Source: Butyrivibrio sp. M55
GTDB lineage: Bacteria; Bacillota; Clostridia; Lachnospirales; Lachnospiraceae
Direction of reading: 5' to 3'
DNA length: 64,000 bases
NCBI RefSeq assembly: GCF_900116865.1
Contig: NZ_FPCD01000002.1
Span: forward strand, 62,001 to 126,000
In this document: piece after piece, positions 7,967 to 16,942 of the stretch
Numbering within the stretch: the first letter of the stretch is position 1
Layout: each line of letters begins with the position of its first letter
The notes under the pieces: model-generated
Told to the model about the DNA's origin: nothing
What the model saw: only the letters and a program-made list of their open reading frames with translations
Database searches by the model: none
Program-made: the position numbers and the translations under genes

Positions 7967-9304
7967 ATGGAAGAATACATCAAAATATTACTTGAGCAGG
8001 TGCGTTTTGAAAAAGCGCATAAAGCTATCGGGGATGAAATCAGAGCACATATAGAAGACCAGGCGGAAGCAAATATTTCCGAGGGAATGGATAAAGAGAC
8101 AGCGGAGAAAAAAGCTGTTGAAGATATGGGTGATCCCGTTGAGACGGGAATTGCGCTTGATAAAGTTCACAGACCGCAGCTTGCGTGGGAGCTTGTTGTT
8201 GCAACATTGGCTGTGACAGTTTTTAGCATTATACTCCATATTTTTATGACAAAAGAGTTAAACTGGGGCCTGGCTTTTCAGATATCTAAGGGGCATATTG
8301 TTCAAGAGGGGACAATGTTTGTTTTCTATTCTATACTTGGAGTGGCTTTAATGTTGCTCCTATATCTTATGGATTTCACAACGATTGCCAAGTATTCTAA
8401 GATTGCAGGAATTATTTTGCTGGCGCTTTATTTTTCATCAATTTGTTGGATTGTGATGGAGAATCCGGATTCATTGGATTATGAAATCTGGCAGATTTTA
8501 GATGGATTAAACTCTCGGGTATCTTCAATCATGTTTTTGATGATACCGATTTATGCCGGAATACTCTATAAATATAGAGGCAAGAAGTATGGCGGACTTA
8601 TAAAGGCAATAATTTGGATACTTGTTTGTAGCGATCTATTATCTGTTTGGGACGGAAGGTATAGTTTTGAAGAAATGATAATAGTAATGGTATGTATGCT
8701 TGTGCAGCTTACGATTGCTATAAAAAAAGAGTGGATAAAGGTACGTAAAATGCCTGCCATTATATTTATTTGGTCATTGCTAGTGCCGCGAATTGTAATA
8801 ATTATCCAAACTCTTAGAATATATGAGTGGAGTAACGAAGAAGGTATATTCTCAATCATTACTTCATCCAAGCTGTTCGGGAGAGGACAGGTACTAGGGG
8901 ACAACATTGATTTGGCTGAAGACAGCAGTATTTTGACATATATATCTACAACGATGGGAATTGGTGTTGCAATAGCAGTTATAGCGGTTGTACTTGGTTT
9001 GATTATCTATGGACTGATAGTTACAGCTAAGACTAAGAACCAGTTGGGACTGGTTATGGGAATTGGTTGCATGATATGGCTTATTGAAAAGGTTATTTTT
9101 AATATAGCGTGTGGATTAGGGATGCGCATGGTCTCTCAGAGCCCATCCTTTCTACCGTTTATTTCAGGGGGACTACGATTTGACGGCTTGTTAGCATCAT
9201 ACGTTATGTTTGGAATAATACTCAGCATATATAAATACAAGAATGCATATGCAGAGCACGTAGACATAAGTCTTCGCGCAAGATCAAAAGATTTTGGGGG
9301 ATGA
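7967..9304 (+). CDS. HAAS/permease-prefix protein with degenerate SEDS membrane domain (copy 3)
   Basis: 445 residues, the shortest full-length copy. The HAAS domain (1-82) is almost identical to copy 2, while the middle of the membrane body is quite different. SEDS-like features are FGRGQ, the turn into TYISTTMGIG, AKTKNQLGLVMGIGCMIWL and FLPFIS. The position of the SEDS catalytic Asp is Ser by eye alignment. The stop codon overlaps the region immediately upstream of the next PadR gene, so the two are translationally coupled. Confidence 0.8.
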   Translation: MEEYIKILLEQVRFEKAHKAIGDEIRAHIEDQAEANISEGMDKETAEKKAVEDMGDPVETGIALDKVHRPQLAWELVVATLAVTVFSIILHIFMTKELNWGLAFQISKGHIVQEGTMFVFYSILGVALMLLLYLMDFTTIAKYSKIAGIILLALYFSSICWIVMENPDSLDYEIWQILDGLNSRVSSIMFLMIPIYAGILYKYRGKKYGGLIKAIIWILVCSDLLSVWDGRYSFEEMIIVMVCMLVQLTIAIKKEWIKVRKMPAIIFIWSLLVPRIVIIIQTLRIYEWSNEEGIFSIITSSKLFGRGQVLGDNIDLAEDSSILTYISTTMGIGVAIAVIAVVLGLIIYGLIVTAKTKNQLGLVMGIGCMIWLIEKVIFNIACGLGMRMVSQSPSFLPFISGGLRFDGLLASYVMFGIILSIYKYKNAYAEHVDISLRARSKDFGG

Positions 9305-9309
9305 GAATT

Positions 9310-9639
9310 ATGGCAGTAGATAAATCTCTTTTAACCGGCAGCAGTACAATGCTGGTTCTTAAATTACTTTCGGAAAAAGACATGTATGGATATGAAATGA
9401 TAGACACCTTGAGGAAGAAGTCACAGAACGTCTTCGAATTCAAGGCAGGGACTCTTTATCCTCTTTTACATGGACTTGAAGAAAAAGGAATGCTCAAATC
9501 ATACGAGCAGGAATACCTCGGTAAGACCAGAAAATATTACAGCATAACAAAAGAGGGACGAAAGCTCTTAAAGGCTAAGACCGATGAGTGGAATGAGTAT
9601 TCGGGCGCTATCGTAAGCGTATTGGCATACGGTGTATGA
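9310..9639 (+). CDS. PadR family transcriptional regulator (copy 4)
   Basis: A 109-residue small PadR repressor. The start is set at 9310 by alignment with the other copies (MAVDKSLLTGSS). An upstream ATG at 9301 overlaps the preceding stop codon (ATGA) and would add three residues. A GGGGG run 10 bases before 9310 could serve as the ribosome-binding site. The DNA differs from copy 3 mostly at third codon positions, so it is older than the 6060/7905 duplication. It probably shares operators and partners with the other copies. Confidence 0.92.
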   Translation: MAVDKSLLTGSSTMLVLKLLSEKDMYGYEMIDTLRKKSQNVFEFKAGTLYPLLHGLEEKGMLKSYEQEYLGKTRKYYSITKEGRKLLKAKTDEWNEYSGAIVSVLAYGV

Positions 9640-9686
9640 CAGACTAAGCAATACATTAAATAAAATGACAGATAGGTTTTTACCAA

Positions 9687-11075
9687 ATGGAAGAGTACAT
9701 TAAAAAATTACTTGAGCAGGTGCGTTTTGAGAAAGCGCACAAGTCGATAGCAGATGAGCTTAGAGCACATATAGAAGACCAGATAGAAGCCAATGTTGCC
9801 GAGGGGATGGACAAAGAGACAGCGGAGAAAAAAGCTGTCGCAGATATGGGAAATCCGGTTTCCGCGGGCGTAGAGCTTGATAAGGTTCACAGGCCGCAGC
9901 TGGCGTGGGAATTGGTTTCAGCTACGCTTATTGTGATAGCAATAGGAGTGATAATTCATATTATGCTATCAGGAAGTCTGGGAGAGGCCATGCATAAGTA
10001 TATGGATGATGAGTATCTCCGTAGATTTCAGGATTTACAGAAAACAGAGTGTCTTAAATATATTCTTTATTCCTTTGCAGGAATAGTAACAATGCTGCTT
10101 ATTTATTTTTTGGATTATACAACGGTTGCAAAGTATTCCAAAGTGGCAGGTAATGTACTGCTGATAGCTTATTTGTGCGGATTTTGGTTTATAGAAAAGA
10201 GTGGTCATGCTCATGTCGGTCTGCCACGTTTTTTAGTCGGGAATAATTTCGTACCAATAGGCCTGATCTGGAAAGAATCGTTATCGCTACTTCTTTTGAT
10301 GATTCCGCTATATGCGGGAATAATCTACAACTACAGGGGACAGGCGCATGGAGGATTGATAAGAGCGCTTATCTGGATCATTGTTCCTTGCGTAATGCTG
10401 TTTTTGGATTACGAATGGTTTAAGGCCGTTATGCTGGAAATCGGATTGCTGGCAGAATTAACTATAGCGATCAAAAAAGAATGGATAAAAGTGCCTAAGA
10501 TACCGGTGCTGTCGATATTGTGGGGAGCTTCTGCTTTCTTTCCTATATTTGTAATAGATAAAATATATAAGTATACGCCTTTAGCATCTTATCTGGTAAA
10601 TGAAGGATCTGCCAATATTCTTGAAAGCAAGCCGGTACTTCCTTATGGAAGCAGGGCGAGTAGCGCTATTATCATAACGAAATATTCAAATTGCCATAAG
10701 ACCGGCATTTTGGATTGCGTTACCGGAATGGCAGGAATCATTATCGGACTTTTGGTCATCACTTTGGTATCGGGGCTTATTGTTTTTGGAGTAAGGACTG
10801 TAGCAAAGACCAAGAACCAGTTGGGATTTGTTATGGGAAGCGGCTGCATGACATGGCTTATGTTAAATGTCATTTTTAACACAGGTGTCGGGTTTGGAAT
10901 ACTCAGACCTGATTCGGAGCTCTTTTTACCATTTATTTCGAACAATAATATTATTGTTTCATATGCGTCTCTTGGAATAATACTGAGCATATATAAATAC
11001 AAGAACGCGTATGCCGAGCACATAGATATAGAGAAAGTCGGATTTCGAGCTATATTTAAGAATTTGGAGTTGTAA
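9687..11075 (+). CDS. HAAS/permease-prefix protein with degenerate SEDS membrane domain (copy 4)
   Basis: 462 residues. The HAAS domain (1-82) varies slightly (ADMGNPVSAGVELDKVHRPQ). This copy has the most divergent middle, with a charged extracytoplasmic insert around residues 100-130 and a different large loop before the last three helices. The conserved end remains (AKTKNQLGFVMGSGCMTWL, FLPFIS, YKYKNAYAEHIDI). By eye the SEDS catalytic Asp position is Thr. The ribosome-binding site is weak compared with its neighbours, suggesting translation coupled to the PadR gene 47 bases upstream. Confidence 0.78.
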   Translation: MEEYIKKLLEQVRFEKAHKSIADELRAHIEDQIEANVAEGMDKETAEKKAVADMGNPVSAGVELDKVHRPQLAWELVSATLIVIAIGVIIHIMLSGSLGEAMHKYMDDEYLRRFQDLQKTECLKYILYSFAGIVTMLLIYFLDYTTVAKYSKVAGNVLLIAYLCGFWFIEKSGHAHVGLPRFLVGNNFVPIGLIWKESLSLLLLMIPLYAGIIYNYRGQAHGGLIRALIWIIVPCVMLFLDYEWFKAVMLEIGLLAELTIAIKKEWIKVPKIPVLSILWGASAFFPIFVIDKIYKYTPLASYLVNEGSANILESKPVLPYGSRASSAIIITKYSNCHKTGILDCVTGMAGIIIGLLVITLVSGLIVFGVRTVAKTKNQLGFVMGSGCMTWLMLNVIFNTGVGFGILRPDSELFLPFISNNNIIVSYASLGIILSIYKYKNAYAEHIDIEKVGFRAIFKNLEL

Positions 11076-11101
11076 AGCCGGGAGTTTTTTGGAGTTTAAC
11101 A

Positions 11102-12523
11102 ATGGAAGAGTATATCAAAAAATTACTTGAGCAGGTGCGTTTTGAGAAAGCACACAAGGCTATAGGCGATGAGCTCAGATCACATATAGAAGATCAGATA
11201 GAAGCCAATGTTGCCGATGGAATGGAAAAAGAGGCAGCAGAGAAAAACGCCGTCGAAGGCATGGGAGATCCGGTTGAAGCGGGAATTGCACTTGATAAGG
11301 TGCACAGACCTCAGATTGCGTGGGGAGTGATAATTGCTGCATTAGTTGTGGGAATGATTGGAATAATAATAAGGCTCTTTTTGAGCAAAGTTCCTTCTTC
11401 TTACAGCGCTGAGTATTCAATGCATTCCATATTTGGAAATATAACGGTAGGGCCGGTTGGATGGCACATATACAATGTCATTCGCGGAATTGTAGTAATG
11501 CTGTTTTTGTATCTGATTGATTACACGACGGTTGCCAAGTATTCCAAAATAGCGACGGTCATACTGCTTGGTTTTTATTCTATCAGCACCTTGATATATA
11601 AAAAGTTGATGCTTATAAGCACAAGCTATAGTGAAATTCCTGATTCTTATCTGTATTTGTATGATGCTTTCAAGTGGGCAGGACCCTTGGTATTTTTGCT
11701 TGTTCCGCTTTATGCCGGAATAATCTACAAGTATAAGGGACAAAAATACAAAGGGCTTTTAAAATCACTTATCTGGATGGGAGTTATAGGAATTGGCGCA
11801 AGCGGTTACTATCAGGAATATCGTGCGATTGTAATTGTGATTTGTTTACTTGCAGAACTTACCATTGCTATAAAGAAGGAGTGGATAAAGGTTCCCAAGA
11901 TTCCTGTAATTGCGACGTTGTGGTCAGTTATTCTGGTTGTACCCGTAGTTTTGGTACGTATTATGTATGAGAAGGGACTTATAAATGAAAAGCAGATGTA
12001 CTTTGCATGGTCTCTTTTGGCACCGGATATTTCCAAAAATAACGCAAAAGAGGTATTGAGCGGAGTAAAGGCTTTCGGAAGCGGAAATGTTAGGTATATG
12101 GGCGGAGAGCTGACTGTATCTACAAGAAACCTTGTAGTTTCGCAAAATTATAACAACTTTGATTATGAAAACTATATGATGACAAAGATCGCAGCAATTT
12201 GGGGAGTGGTTTTGGTACTGGTAATTATTGCAGCGGTTGCGGCGCTGATTGTTTTTGGATTTGTGAGCACAGCAAAGACAAAGAATCAACTCGGAGTTGT
12301 CATGGGAAGCGGCTGTATGATGTGGCTTACGATAAACGCACTTTTAAATATGCTTGTAGGCCTTGGAGTATTGCCGGATTACAGAACTTCAACTTTTTTC
12401 CCGTTTATTGCAACTCACAAGGTGGTCGCATCCTATGCTCTCCTGGGAATAATACTGAGCATATATAAGTACAAGAATGCTTATCCGAAGCACGTAGATA
12501 TAGGATTTAGAAAAAAGAGATAG
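11102..12523 (+). CDS. HAAS/permease-prefix protein with degenerate SEDS membrane domain (copy 5)
   Basis: 473 residues, with GGAG upstream. It is closest in body sequence to copy 1: FGSGNVRYMGG, TKIAAIWGV, LGVLPDY and FFPFIA. The HAAS domain has EGMGDPVEAG where others have EDMGDP. The SEDS catalytic Asp position aligns with Asn. It follows copy 4 directly without a PadR gene, so three HAAS-SEDS genes (9687, 11102, 12559) run in a row. Confidence 0.8.
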   Translation: MEEYIKKLLEQVRFEKAHKAIGDELRSHIEDQIEANVADGMEKEAAEKNAVEGMGDPVEAGIALDKVHRPQIAWGVIIAALVVGMIGIIIRLFLSKVPSSYSAEYSMHSIFGNITVGPVGWHIYNVIRGIVVMLFLYLIDYTTVAKYSKIATVILLGFYSISTLIYKKLMLISTSYSEIPDSYLYLYDAFKWAGPLVFLLVPLYAGIIYKYKGQKYKGLLKSLIWMGVIGIGASGYYQEYRAIVIVICLLAELTIAIKKEWIKVPKIPVIATLWSVILVVPVVLVRIMYEKGLINEKQMYFAWSLLAPDISKNNAKEVLSGVKAFGSGNVRYMGGELTVSTRNLVVSQNYNNFDYENYMMTKIAAIWGVVLVLVIIAAVAALIVFGFVSTAKTKNQLGVVMGSGCMMWLTINALLNMLVGLGVLPDYRTSTFFPFIATHKVVASYALLGIILSIYKYKNAYPKHVDIGFRKKR

Positions 12524-12558
12524 AAAGTGTAATGCAAACCGAAGTTTGGGGTGTAACA

Positions 12559-13950
12559 ATGGAAGAATATATAAAAAAGCTATTGGAACAAGTGAGGTTC
12601 CGTGAGGCTCATCAGGGGATACACGATGAGCTTAAGGCTCACATTGAAGATCAGATAGAAGCGAATATTTCATGCGGAATGGATGAAGATACAGCGGAGA
12701 AAAGAGCTGTTGATGATATGGGAGATCCCGTTGAAGTCGGTATCTCGCTCGACAGGGTTCACAGACCGCAGATAGCGTGGGGCGTTATAATCGCGGCGGT
12801 GCTTGTCGGTGTTATAGGGATAATGATCCATACCTATATGGAGAAGGACAAACTTTTGATTGATATATTAAATGAGCCGCCTTTTTCAGCCGATGACAGA
12901 TATTATATTCTTTTTACTGTTTTGGGGATTGGCGCGATGCTTTTCATGTATCTTGTGGATTACACAACGGTTGCCAAGTATTCCAAAGTGATCGCAACTG
13001 TATTGGTAGCAGGATATCTTATCACATATTACGGAAGCTATAAGCTTTTTAGGCTGATAGCAGATAAGAATGTTTTAAATGATGAAGCGGTAAATTATGA
13101 CAGGCTGGAATCACTGGTAGAATTTTTGAATAATTGTGTCAGCTTTTCGTTTGCACTGATGTTTTTACTGATTCCTCTTTATGCGGGAATCCTCTACAAA
13201 TACAGGGGACAATCGTACGGAGGACTTATAAAGGCTCTTCTTTGGGTTTTTGTGCCAAGGATCATACCGTTTGTATCGTCAAGATATTATAATATGCGCG
13301 CCTTTATAGTTGTAGGCAGTATGCTTGTTCAGCTTACTTATGCAATAAAAAAAGGCTGGATAAAGGTGCGGAAGATTCCTTCAATCATATCTATATGGCT
13401 GGCTTATGTATTATATCTGGTCTATTTTATCAGGACTGAAGTTGGCGGATTTATGAGAAGCGGTAGTAATGAAATAAAAACAATCATGGATTCAATGAAG
13501 ATATTTGGAGAAGGGAAAATATATACCTGGGGCGGCTCTGCATCCATGCAGACAAGAGGATGTGTAAGTTCTCCTGCGGGAAGTTATGTTTTGACTTATA
13601 TCTCTGCAGCCTGGGGCCTTGTTATAGGACTGGCGGTTGTGATGATAGTTGCAGCGTTGATTGTTTTTGGATTTGTAAGTATGGCAAAGTCCAAGAACCA
13701 GCTCGGACAGATTATGGGATGCGGTTGCATGATGTGGATCGCGGTAAATGCTATTGCCAATATCGTTGTGGGATTCGGAATTGTTCCGGAGTTTTATGCA
13801 TCTTTTTTCCCATTTATATCTAATAACAATATTGTGATCTCGTATGTATTCTTAGGGGTACTGATAAGCGTATACAAATATAAGGACGCGTATCCGCAGC
13901 ATGTGGATATTAAGGGGCGCAGCAATAAGGAAAAAGGATTGCAATCCTGA
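12559..13950 (+). CDS. HAAS/permease-prefix protein with degenerate SEDS membrane domain (copy 6)
   Basis: 463 residues from the ATG at 12559, chosen because MEEYIKKLLEQV is the universal start of the family; an in-frame ATG at 12532 would add nine unrelated residues. The HAAS domain is more diverged (REAHQGIHDELKAHIEDQ). The body keeps the SEDS-like end (LGQIMGCGCMMWI, NIVVGFGIVPEF, FFPFIS). The large loop carries FGEGKIYTWGGS and two cysteines. The position of the SEDS catalytic Asp is Ser. Both ribosome-binding site and spacing are weak, consistent with coupled translation. Confidence 0.78.
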   Translation: MEEYIKKLLEQVRFREAHQGIHDELKAHIEDQIEANISCGMDEDTAEKRAVDDMGDPVEVGISLDRVHRPQIAWGVIIAAVLVGVIGIMIHTYMEKDKLLIDILNEPPFSADDRYYILFTVLGIGAMLFMYLVDYTTVAKYSKVIATVLVAGYLITYYGSYKLFRLIADKNVLNDEAVNYDRLESLVEFLNNCVSFSFALMFLLIPLYAGILYKYRGQSYGGLIKALLWVFVPRIIPFVSSRYYNMRAFIVVGSMLVQLTYAIKKGWIKVRKIPSIISIWLAYVLYLVYFIRTEVGGFMRSGSNEIKTIMDSMKIFGEGKIYTWGGSASMQTRGCVSSPAGSYVLTYISAAWGLVIGLAVVMIVAALIVFGFVSMAKSKNQLGQIMGCGCMMWIAVNAIANIVVGFGIVPEFYASFFPFISNNNIVISYVFLGVLISVYKYKDAYPQHVDIKGRSNKEKGLQS

Positions 13951-14014
13951 AAAAATTTGGAAAGGCTTAGTATAGATAAACAGGCGCTTATGATGGCGTA
14001 TCAAGGAGGAAAAA

Positions 14015-14344
14015 ATGGCAGTAGATAAATCTCTTTTAACAGGCAGCAGTACAATGTTGGTTCTGAAGTTACTTTCGGAAAAAGACATGTATGGGTATGA
14101 AATGATCGACACATTAAGAAAGAGATCACAGAATGTCTTTGAATTTAAGGCGGGAACGCTTTATCCTCTTCTTCACGGACTAGAGGAGAAAGGTGTTCTC
14201 AAGGTTTACGAGCAGGAGTATCTCGGCAAGACAAGAAAATATTACAGCATAACGAAAGAGGGCAGAAAGCTATTAAAGGAAAAGACACAGGAGTGGGAGG
14301 TTTATTCCGGCGCGATAGCAAACGTTCTGGCCTACGGGGTATGA
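14015..14344 (+). CDS. PadR family transcriptional regulator (copy 5)
   Basis: A 109-residue small PadR repressor with an AAGGAGG site 7 bases upstream. It matches the other copies through the winged helix (LRKRSQNVFEFKAGTLYPLL) and differs mostly in the last helix (KEKTQEWEVYSGAIANVLAYGV). The CGATATA block before copies 1 and 3 is reduced to CGTATCAAGGAGG here. Its stop codon overlaps an ATG of the following HAAS-SEDS gene (ATGA), giving tight coupling of regulator and membrane partner. Confidence 0.93.
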   Translation: MAVDKSLLTGSSTMLVLKLLSEKDMYGYEMIDTLRKRSQNVFEFKAGTLYPLLHGLEEKGVLKVYEQEYLGKTRKYYSITKEGRKLLKEKTQEWEVYSGAIANVLAYGV

Positions 14345-14346
14345 GT

Positions 14347-15759
14347 ATGGAAGAATATATCAAAATGTTACTGGAGCAGGTGCGTTTTGAGAAGGCGCAC
14401 AAGGCTATAGGTGATGAGATCAGGGCGCATATAGAAGAACAGATAGAAGCGAATGTTTCGGACGGAATGGACCGTGTGACTGCGGAGAAAAAAGCTGTCG
14501 AGGACATGGGAGATCCCATGGAAGTCGGAATGTCGCTTGACAGGGTTCACAGGCCGCAGGTTGCATGGGGCTTGATAATCGCGGCAATGACCATTGGAAC
14601 TGTCGGAGCGATGATCAGGATGACGGTAGCATATTCTGAGTATGATGAATTCGTAATTGCTGCTAATGCTTTTTTTGGTATTTCCTTGATGTTGCTTGCA
14701 TTTCTTGTGGATTATACGACTATATTAAAATATTCTAAGTTGCTGGCGGCTGTGTTGATAGTGGGAATGGTACTTAATCAGGCTATTTACTCACATGGAC
14801 CGGAAGGAAATTTTTTATGGCAGCCATATTCCTCTACAAGGGTTGTTTTTTCGACGTTGTTTATCTTATTTATTCCTCTTTATTCCGGAATAATCTATAG
14901 GTATAGAGGGCAGGCGTATAAAGGACTGATCAAGGCGGTTCTTTGGATTGTTATTCCGTGTATGTATATGGATTCACGACTGGAGGGGCATGCTGCCTTG
15001 CATGTTATGATGATCGCATTAAGTTTGCTGGCTCAGCTTACAATAGCAATAAAGAAGGGCTGGTTTGAAATTCCACAAAAGAAGGTGATTGCATCTTTGT
15101 GGGCTGCGTTTGCGATTTTTCCTGGAAATTTGATGATTGAACTAAGAAATTGTTTTCCCAGCAGTAAATTAATAAATGTAAGACATGTTATGGATAGACT
15201 TAAGCCGCTTGGATGCTGGGTAGTATATAGTAATCTTGGCGGAAAAAATGTGGCTATTGCCGCAAGCAATTATTTTGGCGTAGCGACAGGAGAACATGTT
15301 CTTTTGTATATATGTTCAGATTGGGGATGGGCTGTAGGATTAGCGGTTATTTTAAGCGTTATCGGACTGATTGTTTTTGGTTTTATTGCTTTATCTAAGA
15401 TAAAGAATCAAGTGGGAATCGCAATGGGAAGCGGTTGTCTCATTTGGCTTACGGCAAATGCTGTTGCAAATTTACTTTCAGGATTTGGATTATTTTTGAC
15501 GACATATGTAGGCGATACTTTTTTTCCTTTTATATCAGACAGCAACGTTATAGTATCGTATGTCTTCCTGGGGATAATTCTCAGTATATATAAATACAAG
15601 AATGCTTATTCACAGCATGTAGACATTGAAGCTCAATCGGGAGTTCAACTGAAACTTTTGAATTATGAGCTTGACATCAAACTACGTAAGGAGGTGAAGG
15701 AAGAAAAAAAGGCTTTAATAAAACAAAAAATGGGAGAAATTATCTATGACAAAAAGTAA
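14347..15759 (+). CDS. HAAS/permease-prefix protein with degenerate SEDS membrane domain (copy 7)
   Basis: 470 residues from 14347 (MEEYIKMLLEQV); the ATG at 14341, inside the PadR stop, would add two residues and may be the coupled start. HAAS domain 1-82, then a ten-helix body. SEDS-like pieces are IKNQVGIAMGSGCLIWL, LSGFGLFLTTY and FFPFIS. The catalytic Asp position is Glu in this copy, the only acidic replacement seen. Unlike the others it carries a 35-residue charged C-terminal extension after VDIEAQ, rich in Lys and Glu and probably cytoplasmic coiled coil. Its end overlaps the next gene by 14 bases. Confidence 0.8.
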   Translation: MEEYIKMLLEQVRFEKAHKAIGDEIRAHIEEQIEANVSDGMDRVTAEKKAVEDMGDPMEVGMSLDRVHRPQVAWGLIIAAMTIGTVGAMIRMTVAYSEYDEFVIAANAFFGISLMLLAFLVDYTTILKYSKLLAAVLIVGMVLNQAIYSHGPEGNFLWQPYSSTRVVFSTLFILFIPLYSGIIYRYRGQAYKGLIKAVLWIVIPCMYMDSRLEGHAALHVMMIALSLLAQLTIAIKKGWFEIPQKKVIASLWAAFAIFPGNLMIELRNCFPSSKLINVRHVMDRLKPLGCWVVYSNLGGKNVAIAASNYFGVATGEHVLLYICSDWGWAVGLAVILSVIGLIVFGFIALSKIKNQVGIAMGSGCLIWLTANAVANLLSGFGLFLTTYVGDTFFPFISDSNVIVSYVFLGIILSIYKYKNAYSQHVDIEAQSGVQLKLLNYELDIKLRKEVKEEKKALIKQKMGEIIYDKK

Positions 15760-16876
15760 AAAGATCGTTGCGCTTGCAATGTGCATGCTAATGGTGCTTT
15801 CAGATGTTGCCTGTGGCAAAAAGGAAGCGGATGATGCTACTCTTGAGGTTTCTGTCGAAGATGTAGCGAGCAGCGATACTGCTGCGGAAGCTTCATCTGA
15901 TGAAGTGAAGAACTTTGAGATTCCTGAAGGAATGTACCTTAGCGAGATCACAGGTGAGCCAATAAGCGAAGATATTAAAGATCAGCGTCCTATCGCTGTA
16001 ATGGTCGATAACGAAAAGACCGCGCTTCCGCACTTTGGAACAGCAGAAGCGGATGTTGTTTATGAAATGATGAACAGCACAAAAAATGACAGGATTACAA
16101 GGCTTATGTGCATTGTAAAAGACTGGGGTAAGATAGAGCAGCTTGGCAGTATCAGAAGTACCCGTCCGACAAATATTCTTCTTGCAGCCGAGTGGGATGC
16201 GGTGCTCTGCCATGACGGAGGGCCTCCGGTTCATATCAATGCATATTTGAATCAGCCTTGGTCACAGCATTTCTCCGGAACTTTTTCCAGAGTAAAGAAC
16301 GGAAAACCCAAGGAGTTTACTGAATATATATGTCCGGGTGATATGGAGAGTAACTTCTCAAGTATGAAAAAGGATCCCGCATATTCAACAACTTATACCG
16401 AGTACAGAAACGAGGGAAGCCACTTCAACTTTGCTCCTTACGGCAAAGAAGTTGACCTTACAAAGGTTTATGACAAGACATATCCTGTAACGGAGATTGG
16501 ACTTCCTTTCTGGCACAATACTTCTACACTTAAGTATAATGCCGAAACTAAGCAGTACGAGTATTACGAGTACGGATCACGCCATGAGGATGCAGAGGAC
16601 GGAGAGCCTCTTAGCTTTAAGAATGTACTTATCCAGAAATGTGATTTCAATCAGCTTGATGAGAACGGTTATCTTATTTATAACTGTATCGATTCGGGAA
16701 AGCCCGGATGGTACATCACAAACGGCGTTGGAAAGCCCATCACATGGGTTAAGGATGAGGCAACTCATCTGACCAAGTTCTACGACGACAAGGGTGAAGA
16801 AATTCAGATCAACACAGGTAAGACATATATCACACTTGTTCCGTCAGATACATGGGATTCAATGACAATGAAATAA
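15746..16876 (+). CDS. DUF3048 (YerB-like) lipoprotein
   Basis: 376 residues with a lipoprotein signal peptide; the modified cysteine is probably C23 in LSDVAC, an atypical lipobox with Asp at -3. A low-complexity acidic linker (about 28-52) follows, then the DUF3048 domain, recognisable from RPIAVMVDNEKTALPHFG, ADVVYEM, GSIRSTRP and CHDGGPP. It ends with the family's C-terminal domain (TWVKDEATHLTKFYDDKG, INTGKTYITLVP). Family members such as B. subtilis YerB are surface lipoproteins of unclear biochemical role. The gene overlaps the last HAAS-SEDS gene by 14 bases, so it may be the distal gene of the array transcript. Confidence 0.88.
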   Translation: MTKSKKIVALAMCMLMVLSDVACGKKEADDATLEVSVEDVASSDTAAEASSDEVKNFEIPEGMYLSEITGEPISEDIKDQRPIAVMVDNEKTALPHFGTAEADVVYEMMNSTKNDRITRLMCIVKDWGKIEQLGSIRSTRPTNILLAAEWDAVLCHDGGPPVHINAYLNQPWSQHFSGTFSRVKNGKPKEFTEYICPGDMESNFSSMKKDPAYSTTYTEYRNEGSHFNFAPYGKEVDLTKVYDKTYPVTEIGLPFWHNTSTLKYNAETKQYEYYEYGSRHEDAEDGEPLSFKNVLIQKCDFNQLDENGYLIYNCIDSGKPGWYITNGVGKPITWVKDEATHLTKFYDDKGEEIQINTGKTYITLVPSDTWDSMTMK

Positions 16877-16896
16877 TAGAGTTTTTTGAACGCAGA

Positions 16897-16938
16897 AAGG
16901 AGCTTTCACCTTGATTTGAGGTGAGGCTCCTTATTTAC
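16897..16938 (+). terminator. Bidirectional terminator hairpin
   Basis: AAGGAGC and GCTCCTT arms, with an inner CACCT/AGGTG pairing, form a long stem between the convergent DUF3048 and MFS genes. The T-run is weak on the plus strand (TTATTT). Confidence 0.55.
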
Positions 16939-16942
16939 GAGT

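Noticed and set aside
10643..11023. A 126-codon minus-strand ORF inside a HAAS-SEDS gene
   Set aside because: It is antisense to conserved membrane helices and hydrophobic only for that reason; no start site evidence.
15746..15759. Possible frameshift between the last HAAS-SEDS gene and the DUF3048 gene
   Set aside because: The overlap is a normal 14-base overlap: both products are complete, and the second has its own GGGAGA site and signal peptide.
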